From assembly GCF_000429925.1 (NCBI RefSeq), contig NZ_AUCU01000010.1:62001-126000 (forward strand): DNA of 64,000 nucleotides. Direction: 5' to 3'. Under the pieces are notes generated by a model, which saw only the letters and a program-made list of their open reading frames with translations, was not told the origin of the DNA and did no database searches. The translations under genes and the position numbers were made by a program. The DNA is from Desulfatirhabdium butyrativorans DSM 18734 (GTDB lineage: Bacteria > Desulfobacterota > Desulfobacteria > Desulfobacterales > Desulfatirhabdiaceae). Shown here piece by piece: positions 1-8,185 of the stretch. Within the stretch, counting starts at the first letter, position 1. Each line of letters begins with the position of its first letter.

Positions 1-1041
1 ATCCGAAAGGCGGTTGATGTTGACCGAATCCGGGCTCGTCTTGAAGGCGAGCCGGAAGCGCTCATCCGCAGCCCGAAGAAGTCTTTCCATTTTCCGCCTC
101 TCGGTGACATCCATCCCGATGGCTGCAGCCCCCTGAACGTCCTGGGCGCTTCCCACCAGAACGTTGTTCCATACGATCATCCGTTTCTCGCCGTTTCGCG
201 TCAGGATCGGGTTCTCGAAAATGCTCGGGAATTTCCCGATGTGAATCGCCTCATCGAACAGTTTCCGCATGGCCTGCCGTTCATCTTGCGAAATGAACCG
301 GTCGAACCACGATCCACCGATCACCTCATCCCTGGTCCAACCCGTCAGGTTCAACAGAAAATCGTTGCAATAAGCGACCTTGCCCTCCGGTGTCAGCATC
401 AGGGCGATCAAATCCGATTTTTCGAAAATTTCCCGGAAGCGCCCTTCGGATCGTAGCAGGTTGTCTTCGGCCTGAACCCGCTTTTCTTCCGCACAGAAGA
501 ACAAGCCCATCAGAAAAGTGGCCGCCGGGAAAACGATCATGACCGGAAGCCAGATCTTCGCAATAATGGCAACGCCGCTCGGCCAGGGAACGATCAGCAG
601 TTGGCAGGCCAGCATGGCCACATGGGCAATCAGGCCAACCCCGTAAAGGTGAAGCGGCCGGATCGTTTCCGGATGATTTCGGGATGCCCTCCGACAGGCA
701 AGGCCGATGAGGGTGCAGGACCCGATGGTAGCCAACCCGGCCCAAACCCCCGCCCCGCCAAGATAGATCCGGTAGATGCCTGCCGAAACGATGGCCGCAA
801 CCGAGGCCGTTCCGCCCCCGAAAAGACCGGCCAGAACCAGAATGATGGACCTGCCGTCATAGATGACGCCGTTTGCCAGCCGGAGAGGAACCTTCATTCC
901 GACGATGGCGATCAGACCGAAAAACAGCCCGATCAGGATCTTATGAAAAAAAACATGTGATTTTCGATATCGGACAAGCGGGACATAGAGCGCCGAGAGC
1001 GCAACCAGCAGGGCGGCATTGTGCAGAAGATCGAGCAGCAT
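1..1041 (-). CDS. Membrane PAS sensor protein, 5TMR_LYT type, N-terminal part
   Basis: This is a minus-strand gene whose 3' end lies beyond the window start; 347 codons are visible. The N-terminal ~190 residues are very hydrophobic with several membrane segments and match the 5TMR-LYT (LytS-like) sensor pattern, including KVPLRLANGVIYDGRSI and the GGGTASVAAIVSAGIYR segment. A PAS domain follows (EGRFREIFEKSDLIALML, then ENPILTRNGEKRMIVWNNVL), and a second PAS begins at RFRLAFKTSPDSVNI. The missing C-terminus is probably a histidine kinase or GGDEF domain, but that cannot be seen. The start at 1041 was chosen because AAAAGGA lies about nine bases upstream; another in-frame ATG is at 1068. Confidence 0.8.
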   Translation of the reverse strand, partial: MLLDLLHNAALLVALSALYVPLVRYRKSHVFFHKILIGLFFGLIAIVGMKVPLRLANGVIYDGRSIILVLAGLFGGGTASVAAIVSAGIYRIYLGGAGVWAGLATIGSCTLIGLACRRASRNHPETIRPLHLYGVGLIAHVAMLACQLLIVPWPSGVAIIAKIWLPVMIVFPAATFLMGLFFCAEEKRVQAEDNLLRSEGRFREIFEKSDLIALMLTPEGKVAYCNDFLLNLTGWTRDEVIGGSWFDRFISQDERQAMRKLFDEAIHIGKFPSIFENPILTRNGEKRMIVWNNVLVGSAQDVQGAAAIGMDVTERRKMERLLRAADERFRLAFKTSPDSVNINRLSD

Positions 1042-1206
1042 CAGCAGATTTCCTTTTCGTCCTGGCATCGGGGATTCAACATGGATGCTATCTACCATCC
1101 ATCCAGAACCGTTGCAACCTTCGTTTCGTGATGGATTTGCCCGATTTTTTCAAGTTCTTCCTTTTCAGACAGGGTGTATTTTGCTATGCAAGGATTTCAT
1201 CTGTCG

Positions 1207-1238
1207 AAGATCGTGCATGAACGATCCTGCATGTTCAT
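1207..1238. promoter_or_regulatory. Repeated motif upstream of the BNR/Big_2 gene
   Basis: Two 11-base copies of GATCnTGCATG lie head to tail at 1209-1219 and 1223-1233, and ATGAAC..GTTCAT forms an inverted repeat across them. The pair ends about 17 bases before the AAAAGGAGAA ribosome site of the next gene, so it could be an operator or mRNA structure. No regulator is recognised. Confidence 0.25.
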
Positions 1239-1264
1239 TTCCAAAACGGGAAAAGGAGAATCAC

Positions 1265-2935
1265 ATGAAGCACAACCGGTTCATCTGGATGGGATTTGCG
1301 CTGTTTTTCGGTGTTCATCTCTTTTGGGTCGGCCTTGCATTTACCGCCGATCTCAAAAGCGACTTCAGCCCGACTGTGGGAAGGGGCTCCGGCACCGGCG
1401 GTCTGGAAAAAAACAGGCTGCTCGCAGCCACCTCCGATGACGGCATTCACTGGAACCGGACAAATCTGGTGCTTGCCGATCAGGCCAGTGTCGCCGACGG
1501 TCTGGTGTTGCCATCGGGGCGGATTCTGATCTATTTCGTGATCGGCGCCAAAATCGTGGGCGGGGTTCAACAACCGGCCAATGATATCGTCGTTGCCGTT
1601 TCGGACAACAAGGGAATCTCCTGGGTGTACAAAGACGTCGCGTTCTCGGGCATTCCGCAGAAGGCCACCAAGCCTGTCGATCCCAATGTGGTACTGATGG
1701 ACGATGGCACCATCCGGATGTTCGTGACCATAGACCCCGATCAGGAAGGTACGGAAATGCCCCAGACCTATTCGGCCCTATCTTCGGACGGCGGCTTCAC
1801 ATTTGCAGTCGAGGGAAAACGATTCTCCGTTGCTGGCACACCGCTTCTGGATCCGGAAAATTTCCGCTTCAGCAGCACGGACTGGAGAATCTGGACCGGC
1901 GGTATCCCGGGAAAGAACATTTACGCCACTTCTGTGGACGGTGGAAACAACTTCACCAGTCAGGGCGAATATTGTATCGGGGCATCGGACAAAGCCGGGG
2001 ATTGCTTCATCGTGGCAGACGTGATGCAAGCGACATCTTCGGAATATCGGGCCTATACCTTCGGCCCGATGGGCACGAATCAGAAGGAAGGCATCTGCTA
2101 CTTCGCATCATCGGATACCCAAACCTGGAAAGTGAACACGGACAGTCGGTTTCAGGTAGACGCTTCCACAGGCATCGAATCCGAAAAAGTATGGGCGCCG
2201 ACGGTGATCAAACCGGAAGCCGATTCCTACTGGATGATTTACGAAACGGAGATTCCCGCGAATTACAGCTCCACCATCAATTGGCTGGCACTGTCCGCCG
2301 AAAAGCAGACCCTCTCGGTTAAGGAATCCATCCCCATTAAAGCCCGGGGCGTTTATGACGACACAACCGAGCGTGATTGCTCATCCTTCGGGACATGGAA
2401 CAGTTCGGATGCAACCGTGGCAAGCATTTCGGCAAACGGAACCATTACCGCATTGAAACCCGGAACCACCACGATCACCCTGAGCTATACCGACATGTCC
2501 GGGAAGGTTTCTACGGGAGAATTGGCGTTCACCGTTGTTTCCGAGGCAAAACAAATCGGGGCCGACCCAGGCCGGATCCAACTCGCCCTGTCTGCCCGGG
2601 AGCGGGTCGAGCTCATGGTGAATTCCACCAATTCACACGGGCATCACCCAATGCACCAATACCTGCTGATGACGGCACGGAAAGCCTCCCTGCAACTCCC
2701 GGTGTATCTCCTCTCCGATAGCGGCCTGGTCAAACTCGATGATGCCCTGCCGGAGTTGCATCGCCATACATTTTCCTTCGATGCAAGCGGGAAGACATCT
2801 TTGGGCGTCCTTTCCATGTCGGAGCTGGGCCTCGAAGCAGGCGACATGTTCGCCTATGCCTATGTTTACGAAAACCCGAATTCGGCAGCGGATTTTATCA
2901 TGGACAATTTTGTCATGATTGATGTGAATGAGTGA
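1265..2935 (+). CDS. Secreted BNR/sialidase-like protein with Big_2 domain
   Basis: The protein has 556 residues. The start at 1265 gives a clean signal peptide (MKHNRF, then a hydrophobic run to about residue 27) and follows an AAAAGGAGAA ribosome site. Residues ~30-340 show repeated short motifs typical of BNR/sialidase-like propellers (AATSDDGIHWN, VSDNKGISWVY, ALSSDGGFTF, ATSVDGGNNF, FASSDTQTWKV). Residues ~345-425 form a bacterial Ig-like group 2 domain (WNSSDATVASISANGTITAL, then PGTTTITLSY). The C-terminal ~130 residues are an unassigned domain. It is probably an exported glycan-binding or surface protein. Catalytic sialidase residues were not verified, so enzymatic activity is not claimed. 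It stands alone, ahead of cobO. Confidence 0.7.
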   Translation: MKHNRFIWMGFALFFGVHLFWVGLAFTADLKSDFSPTVGRGSGTGGLEKNRLLAATSDDGIHWNRTNLVLADQASVADGLVLPSGRILIYFVIGAKIVGGVQQPANDIVVAVSDNKGISWVYKDVAFSGIPQKATKPVDPNVVLMDDGTIRMFVTIDPDQEGTEMPQTYSALSSDGGFTFAVEGKRFSVAGTPLLDPENFRFSSTDWRIWTGGIPGKNIYATSVDGGNNFTSQGEYCIGASDKAGDCFIVADVMQATSSEYRAYTFGPMGTNQKEGICYFASSDTQTWKVNTDSRFQVDASTGIESEKVWAPTVIKPEADSYWMIYETEIPANYSSTINWLALSAEKQTLSVKESIPIKARGVYDDTTERDCSSFGTWNSSDATVASISANGTITALKPGTTTITLSYTDMSGKVSTGELAFTVVSEAKQIGADPGRIQLALSARERVELMVNSTNSHGHHPMHQYLLMTARKASLQLPVYLLSDSGLVKLDDALPELHRHTFSFDASGKTSLGVLSMSELGLEAGDMFAYAYVYENPNSAADFIMDNFVMIDVNE

Positions 2936-3019
2936 CGGGATGTGCAATATTTTTCGCAAGCAAAATTGATGGGTTCGCAAAAATTGACACCGGTGTATCA
3001 CCGGAAGGAGAAGGATTTG

Positions 3020-3535
3020 ATGAAAGGCTATGTACAGGTCTACACAGGAGATGGAAAAGGGAAAACGACGGCCGCCTTCGGCCTGGCCATCCGGGCTGCC
3101 GGATCGGGTCTGAAGGTGTGGATCGGCCAGATCATGAAAAAAGGGGAATACAGCGAAATCCATTCGATGCAACGGTTCGCGGATCTCATTACGGTGGAGC
3201 AATTCGGCACGGGCAAATTCGTGATGGGAAAGCCATCCGGCGAAGACATCGAGGCGGCGGCAACCGCCCTGTCACGTGCTGAGCACATCATGTCCTCCGG
3301 CAAAGCCGATGTGCTGATTCTCGATGAAGCCAATGTCGCGCTGGCCTGCGGCCTGTTCCCCGTAGGGCGCCTGCTGGCCCTCATCCGCCAAAAACCGGAG
3401 GGCATGGAACTTGTCCTGACCGGCAGAGGGGCTGCGCCCGAGATCATCGAAGCAGCGGATCTCGTAACCGAGATGAAATGCATCAAACACTATCATGAAA
3501 AAGGCGTGATGGCCCGGACCGGCATCGAAAAATGA
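3020..3535 (+). CDS. cobO: Cob(I)alamin adenosyltransferase (CobO/BtuR family)
   Basis: This 171-residue protein has the usual family length. It carries the P-loop GDGKGKTTAAFGLAIRA at residues ~10-26, the DVLILDEANVAL motif and the late VTEMKCIKHYHEKGV motif of CobO/CobA-type ATP:corrinoid adenosyltransferases. It transfers the adenosyl group of ATP to cob(I)yrinic acid a,c-diamide or related corrinoids in the cytoplasm. The start at 3020 follows GGAAGGAGAAGG. It is separate from the cobQUSD cluster at 22-26 kb and from cbiB at 36 kb, so the cobalamin pathway is split across loci. Confidence 0.92.
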   Translation: MKGYVQVYTGDGKGKTTAAFGLAIRAAGSGLKVWIGQIMKKGEYSEIHSMQRFADLITVEQFGTGKFVMGKPSGEDIEAAATALSRAEHIMSSGKADVLILDEANVALACGLFPVGRLLALIRQKPEGMELVLTGRGAAPEIIEAADLVTEMKCIKHYHEKGVMARTGIEK

Positions 3536-3575
3536 ATCCGGACAACCTGAAAGGAAGACGGTCGTCCTGGCGGAT

Positions 3576-3654
3576 GGCAGTGGGCAGTGGGCAGTCGGCA
3601 GTCGGCAGTGGGCAGTGGGCAGTGTGTAGGGGCGGGTTTTAAACCCGCCCCTAC
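3576..3654. repeat. Heptamer tandem array followed by a perfect hairpin
   Basis: Seven units of GGCAGTG or GGCAGTC run from 3576 to 3624. Directly after them, 3626-3654 is a perfect inverted repeat with 14-bp arms (GTAGGGGCGGGTTT and its complement) around a single base. A related array is at 26358-26386 and a related 20-bp palindrome near 26069-26088. The hairpin could end cobO transcription, but no T-run follows it. Together with the tRNA and the duplication at 3958-4171, this accounts for the gap between cobO and cheA. Confidence 0.85.
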
Positions 3655-3786
3655 CCCCGGTTGAGGTTGATGGTCCGGAAAGAAACGGGCTTTCTTCCGG
3701 CTTTTATGTCGGCGACCGGAACCATCGCGGCGCATCCCGATGAATCTGAACGAACCAGGGGGCAGCCCAGGCAGGTTTCAACCTTC

Positions 3787-3815
3787 TTGACTTGTCCTCC
3801 ACCATGGTTTATAAG
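3787..3815 (+). promoter_or_regulatory. Promoter for tRNA-Arg(CCG)
   Basis: A -35 box TTGACT (3787-3792) and a -10 box TATAAG (3810-3815) are separated by 17 bases. The -10 box ends 17 bases before the mature 5' end of the tRNA. The match to a sigma-70 promoter is good. Confidence 0.75.
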
Positions 3816-3832
3816 ACAGACGCTTTTCGAAT

Positions 3833-3908
3833 GCGCCCGTGGCCCAGGGGATAGGGCGTCAGCCTCCGGAGCTGAAGATCGCTGGTTCAAGTCCAGCCGG
3901 GCGTACCA
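3833..3908 (+). tRNA. tRNA-Arg(CCG)
   Basis: All four arms fold. The acceptor GCGCCCG pairs with CGGGCGT (one G-T pair at the end). The D stem is GCCC/GGGC. The anticodon stem TCAGC/GCTGA encloses loop CTCCGGA with anticodon CCG. The T arm is GCTGG-TTCAAGT-CCAGC. CCA is encoded at 3906-3908. Confidence 0.95.
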
Positions 3909-3957
3909 CACCACCACATCCCGTCCTTTTTCACCATCCCATCGTTGACACCCCTGC

Positions 3958-4171
3958 CATCCGGCATTTTTTCGAAGCCTTCATGGATGACGGCCTCGCA
4001 GAAAGTCCAACATATGGACGGCTTCGAAAAAAGGCCGCAGGCAAGGAGTGCAAATCCCGAGGAGTGAGGCGTACTTAGACGTACGCCGCAACGACGAGGG
4101 ATGCAGCACGATCCCGCGGAACGCGGGACATCCGGCATTTTTTCGAAGCCTTCATGGATGACGGCCTCGCA
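3958..4171. repeat. Perfect 43-bp direct repeat bracketing a 128-bp spacer
   Basis: The segment starting CATCCGGCATTTTTTCGAAG is present identically at 3958-4000 and 4129-4171, with 128 bases between the copies. The spacer contains a related inverted segment (GACGGCTTCGAAAAAAGGCC near 4018) and a GTACTTAGACGTAC palindrome. The second copy overlaps the last ~20 bases of cheA, so the repeat now supplies that gene's stop and final residues. This looks like a dispersed genomic repeat that duplicated. Confidence 0.85.
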
Positions 4172-5741
4172 AAAGTCGCATCACCATCGAAACATCCATC
4201 ATGGCCGCCAGAGCGCCGGATTCGAGAACACCGATCCCCGAAAAAATCCCCGCGGAACCGATCATCTGACCCTGACGCATCACCATCACGGGCTTGTTTC
4301 CCATGATGGTATCGACCATCATGGCCTTGACGGCATCTGGAGCCGCTGTTGAATCGGCAGGTCTGCGCAAAAAGAGTACTCCGGGAATCCGGGCACTATC
4401 GATCCCGACACGGAAGAGCTTCCGCAAATCGAGCACCGGAGATGTGCCTGCATCGAGGCCTGAAACCCCGTAGCCTGCCGAATCGAGGCTCGATGTGGGG
4501 ACAGCGAGGATGTGCGGCCCTACGGTAAAAACGACCGCATGAACCACCGAAAGCGACATGGGCAGTTCGAAGGTGAAGGTCGTTCCGATACCGGGCTTCG
4601 AGGAGATCCCGAGCGTCCCGTTGAGGTAGGAGATGGCCTGTGCGATCACGTTCATGCCGATGCCCCGGCCGGCCGTTTCATCCGCCACCGATGCCGTGGA
4701 AAAATCGCTGCTCAGGATGGTCTCGAAAAATGTCTTCTCGTCGAGACCTGCGATCTGTGCATCGTCCATCCCCCGCTTTTCCCGCAAATGCCGCTCAATC
4801 GACTCCCTCCGGATGCCTGCCCCATCATCCGCAATGCGCAGGATGAGCGCCTCCTTGCGGCTTTCGGCCTCGATCCGGATCGTTCCTTCCTCCGGTTTTC
4901 CGACGTTCTTCCGGTTCTGCGGGCTTTCGATGCCATGCGCGATGGCGTTTCGAACGATGTGGATCATCGGCTCCCGGAGCCTGTCCAGCAGTGCGACATC
5001 TGCCTTGATATCACCGCCCGCAACCGTCATTCGAATGGATTTGCCGAGGCTTCTGGCCTGATGGTGGATCGTGTGGCGGTACAGATCCACGAAATCTTCG
5101 ATGGACATGAGCCGCAATTGGGCCAGCCGGAAATACAACCCCTTGGCCATGGCGGCATAATGATCGATCCACCCCTGAACCGATGCAAATTCCGGAGCGA
5201 GCAAGGGCTTGCTTTTTTCCATCAGCAACAGCTCCTGCGAAAACCCCAGCAATTCCTCGATCAGCGAACAGGGGACCCCGATCGTGCGAATCGGATCGAT
5301 CGGATCGGTGATGGGCACCCCAGGCTCCCGAGACACCTCCCGGATACCTTGTTCTCCGCCTTCCGGCCCAAGGGCCAGGGTCTGCAGCAGCCGATGGTAT
5401 GCTGCGGGGAGATCGGGCAGATCGAGCACGCCAAAACGCGGCACGAGCGTCTTGAGCATGGCATAACCCTCGGAAAGAATCTGCATCGATGTTTCCCGGG
5501 CTACACAGTCTCCTTTCTGAAATTTCAGACACCATGCCTCCATTTCATGGGCCAGCCGGGCGATCGTCTCCAGACTCATGGCCCTGGCCATGCCTTTGAT
5601 GGAATGCACCTTGCCATGCAGTTCGGTCCAATGCCGGGCATCCTGGGGGGCATTTTCCAGCGTAATCAGGACATCACCGATATCGTGAAGATATTTTTCA
5701 GATTCCTGTAAAAATATCCGCCGGTATTTCTCCAGGTCCAT
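4152..5741 (-). CDS. cheA: CheA-type chemotaxis histidine kinase
   Basis: This 529-residue protein is short for CheA. Residues 1-110 form an HPt domain with the phosphorylatable His in KVHSIKGMARAM. A dimerisation region follows. The ATPase domain has HIVRNAIAHGIE (N box; the usual Asp after the Asn is Ala), IADDGAGIRRESI (G1) and TAGRGIGMNVIA (G2). The C-terminal ~120 residues are a CheW-like P5 domain. A P2 CheY-binding domain is not apparent. The start overlaps the end of cheW by 44 bases, so the two are probably translationally coupled. The extreme C-terminus lies in a dispersed repeat. It probably phosphorylates the receiver-PAS protein at 7354-8169. Confidence 0.9.
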   Translation of the reverse strand: MDLEKYRRIFLQESEKYLHDIGDVLITLENAPQDARHWTELHGKVHSIKGMARAMSLETIARLAHEMEAWCLKFQKGDCVARETSMQILSEGYAMLKTLVPRFGVLDLPDLPAAYHRLLQTLALGPEGGEQGIREVSREPGVPITDPIDPIRTIGVPCSLIEELLGFSQELLLMEKSKPLLAPEFASVQGWIDHYAAMAKGLYFRLAQLRLMSIEDFVDLYRHTIHHQARSLGKSIRMTVAGGDIKADVALLDRLREPMIHIVRNAIAHGIESPQNRKNVGKPEEGTIRIEAESRKEALILRIADDGAGIRRESIERHLREKRGMDDAQIAGLDEKTFFETILSSDFSTASVADETAGRGIGMNVIAQAISYLNGTLGISSKPGIGTTFTFELPMSLSVVHAVVFTVGPHILAVPTSSLDSAGYGVSGLDAGTSPVLDLRKLFRVGIDSARIPGVLFLRRPADSTAAPDAVKAMMVDTIMGNKPVMVMRQGQMIGSAGIFSGIGVLESGALAAMMDVSMVMRLLRGRHP

Positions 5742-6114
5742 GGCAGTTTTCCAGAATCGTTTCGATCAATCGATCAATGGCCAGCAAACGCACCCCATCC
5801 CCGTTTTCCATCACGATCCGCCCCGTCGCATCTTCTTCGCCTGCGCGGATTGCGCCGATGGCGTCCGCAAGAAACGCGAACGCATGTATTTTCCATTTGA
5901 CCAGCATCAGGCGCCTGCCCTGCGCAGGGGTATTGTGCAGCGCCAGGCCCAAATCGATCACATCAAAGAGCTCGCCCCGGTAAAACAGGAGCCCCCTATG
6001 CAGGGCGGGCATGCAGGGAATGGGATAGACGGCCTGCTCTTCAACCACCCGCTGAACGATGCCTGCGTCCAGCGCGAACCAGGCCTGATCGATCCGAAAC
6101 GTCAGCACATCCAT
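5698..6114 (-). CDS. cheW: CheW-like coupling protein
   Basis: This 138-residue protein is one CheW-like fold. It has FRIDQAWFALDAGIVQRVVE near the start, ALHRGLLFYRGELFDVIDLG (typical of the CheW core) at ~37-56, and a C-terminal GVRLLAIDRLIETI. It should bridge the MCP encoded just upstream (6122-7384) and CheA just downstream in the same minus-strand operon. It starts 8 bases after the MCP stop. Confidence 0.85.
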   Translation of the reverse strand: MDVLTFRIDQAWFALDAGIVQRVVEEQAVYPIPCMPALHRGLLFYRGELFDVIDLGLALHNTPAQGRRLMLVKWKIHAFAFLADAIGAIRAGEEDATGRIVMENGDGVRLLAIDRLIETILENCHGPGEIPADIFTGI

Positions 6115-6121
6115 GGGTCAC

Positions 6122-7384
6122 TCACGGTTCCGCTGCAATCCGGAAACGCCGCTTTGCCTCAACCATCTGTCCGGTCAATCCGTTCAATGCATTGACGGTC
6201 GTCACCATCGATTTCATGTCTTGATGCTGGCGTCGAACCGCAGAAATGGTTCGGAGGGCGACCTTGCGGTTTTCTTCCGCCAGGTTGGCCAGTTCCGCAA
6301 ACTGATCCAGAAACCGTCTCATCTGACGAACCTGCTTGTCGGTGATTTCCTCGATTTGTTTGACCTCTGCATAAATTTTATCGACTCCGGCAAGCATGTT
6401 CCCGAAGGTTTCGATCACATTGTGTATGATCGCCTCACCCTTACCGATGCCTTCCTGGCTTTTTTGCAGCACGCCAATCACTTCGGCGTTGTCCTTCAGG
6501 ATATCGTGCACCATCCGATCGATTTCTGCAGAGCTCCTCTTCGAATTTTCGGCCATCGAGCGAATCTCTTCGGCAACCAGGGCAAAACCTTTCCCCTGCT
6601 CGCCCGCCCGGGTCGCCTCGATGCTCGCATTCAGGGAAAGCAAATCCGTCTTCCGCGCAATTTCCTCGATCACGTTGACAACGAGCCGGATTTTATCCAC
6701 TTTTCCGGCGACCCGGTACATGGGCTGGGCATAACTGCCCATCTGGGAAAGAACGGTCTGCAACTGACTGAGCGTCTGGCGGGCATGGGATTCTCCTTTT
6801 TCGGTGGCGGACTTGGCATCCGCCACCCGGGCCACTGTCCTGGCGCTCTGCGCCACCATTTCCTCCATGACCAGCAGCCCCCGATCGATCTGCTCCGCCG
6901 TCTTGGCCGCCACCGCCCCCTGTTTTTCCGATCCCCTCGCAATGATCGCGGCCGATTGCCCCACTTCCTGATTGTTCTCCGCGACCTTTCGGATCAGTCC
7001 GTTCATTTCCTCGGCGGTCTGCTGGATCTGGTTGAACAGGCGATGAACGTCCTGAATCGATTGCCGCAGCTCCTGCACCATCTGGGAGAAGATCTCCTCG
7101 AGATCCCGCAGCTCATCCAGGGACTGGATGCTCACTTCGACATTCAAATCTCCCGATCCGATCTGCCGCGCCGCATCCCGCAACCGGTTGAGACGCTTCA
7201 ATACGGAGTTGGACACCATCGTCCCGAAAATCACCCCGAGCGTCATGGCGACAGCAGTGGAAATGGCCTGGGCAAGATACAGATCCCGCGTCAGCGCATT
7301 GACCACGCCGACAACGACCATAACCGCCAGGAGCAATCCGAGAAAAGACAGAATCAGCCGGTTTTTGAGGCTTGTTCTTCCCAT
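6122..7384 (-). CDS. Methyl-accepting chemotaxis protein
   Basis: The protein has 420 residues. Two hydrophobic segments (about 10-30 and 42-60) are separated by only ~12 residues, so there is almost no periplasmic sensor domain. A HAMP-like region and a long coiled-coil signalling domain follow, with a slightly divergent hairpin tip (IARKTDLLSLNASIEATRAG, then EQGKGFALVAEEIR). It presumably senses membrane state or an internal partner rather than a periplasmic ligand. The start at 7384 (MGRTSLKNRL) overlaps the preceding receiver-PAS gene by 31 bases. It sits with cheW and cheA in one operon. Confidence 0.9.
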   Translation of the reverse strand: MGRTSLKNRLILSFLGLLLAVMVVVGVVNALTRDLYLAQAISTAVAMTLGVIFGTMVSNSVLKRLNRLRDAARQIGSGDLNVEVSIQSLDELRDLEEIFSQMVQELRQSIQDVHRLFNQIQQTAEEMNGLIRKVAENNQEVGQSAAIIARGSEKQGAVAAKTAEQIDRGLLVMEEMVAQSARTVARVADAKSATEKGESHARQTLSQLQTVLSQMGSYAQPMYRVAGKVDKIRLVVNVIEEIARKTDLLSLNASIEATRAGEQGKGFALVAEEIRSMAENSKRSSAEIDRMVHDILKDNAEVIGVLQKSQEGIGKGEAIIHNVIETFGNMLAGVDKIYAEVKQIEEITDKQVRQMRRFLDQFAELANLAEENRKVALRTISAVRRQHQDMKSMVTTVNALNGLTGQMVEAKRRFRIAAEP

Positions 7385-8169
7385 AGCGAAACATCCTCCA
7401 CCACGACAATCCAGCCGACGGGTTTCTGGGCTACCCGATGAATGGAGACGATCACCCGCCAATGGATGTTGTCATCCGCAACCTGGAAAGCGGTGGCGCT
7501 TTTTTCCGGATTCCTTGCTGCAGCTTTCATGGCTGTAACCAGACGCGCATAGGCCGCTTCGGGAAACACGGAGCCGATATGGCGGTTCAACAACGATTCG
7601 ATGGATTTTTTCAGAATTCGCAGGCTCGGCGCATTCACCCGGATGATCTTGGCGTCTTTGTCCACCACCAGGATGCCCACACCGACACTTTCAACGATCC
7701 CCTCCTGAAAATCCATCATTTCGACAAGCTCTGCCGTGGATTGGCGGGGAAACATCCGTGCGGTTTCCATGATTTCCGGCGGGGCATCCGAAGCCGCCCG
7801 CTTTTCGAGCTTATCCAGAAACCGGCCGATATGCTCCGCCATGGTTTCGATCGGCCCCTTGGCGATATAATAATCCGCCCCGATTTTCTGGACATCTTCG
7901 ATGGTCTCGATGAGCGATCCGGACAGGGCGATGATTGGAAAAGACTTTTCCGGAAACAGATTTCTCGTGAACTGAATGAGCTGTTTACCGTCGATCCTGG
8001 GCATGATGATATCGACAAACATGAGATCCACGGCCTCTTCCCGAAGCCGGGTGATCCCTTCCTTGCCGTCGTAGGCCTTGATCACGGCATACCCTCGTTT
8101 TTCAAGAAGATCGGAGAGAAACTCGACGAAGAAAAAATCGTTGTCTACCACCAGCGCTTTCGGTTTCAT
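7354..8169 (-). CDS. Response regulator receiver with PAS domain
   Basis: The protein has 271 residues. Residues 1-120 are a receiver domain: KALVVDNDFFFVEF holds the acidic pocket, VDLMFVDIIMPRIDG holds the phospho-acceptor Asp, IIALSGS the conserved Ser and YIAKGP the conserved Lys. Residues ~165-265 form a PAS domain (IVESVGVGILVVDKDAKI, then RVNAPSLRILKKS). There is no DNA-binding or enzymatic output domain, so it probably acts through protein contacts within the CheA/MCP/PilB module. The start at 8169 has GGAAGGG upstream; an earlier ATG at 8202 would overlap pilB. Confidence 0.87.
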   Translation of the reverse strand: MKPKALVVDNDFFFVEFLSDLLEKRGYAVIKAYDGKEGITRLREEAVDLMFVDIIMPRIDGKQLIQFTRNLFPEKSFPIIALSGSLIETIEDVQKIGADYYIAKGPIETMAEHIGRFLDKLEKRAASDAPPEIMETARMFPRQSTAELVEMMDFQEGIVESVGVGILVVDKDAKIIRVNAPSLRILKKSIESLLNRHIGSVFPEAAYARLVTAMKAAARNPEKSATAFQVADDNIHWRVIVSIHRVAQKPVGWIVVVEDVSLWEEQASKTG

Positions 8170-8185
8170 AGATTTGCCCTTCCCA

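Noticed and set aside
3626-3654. Rho-independent terminator of cobO
   Set aside because: The hairpin is strong but no T-run follows, and the same palindrome type occurs as part of dispersed repeats.
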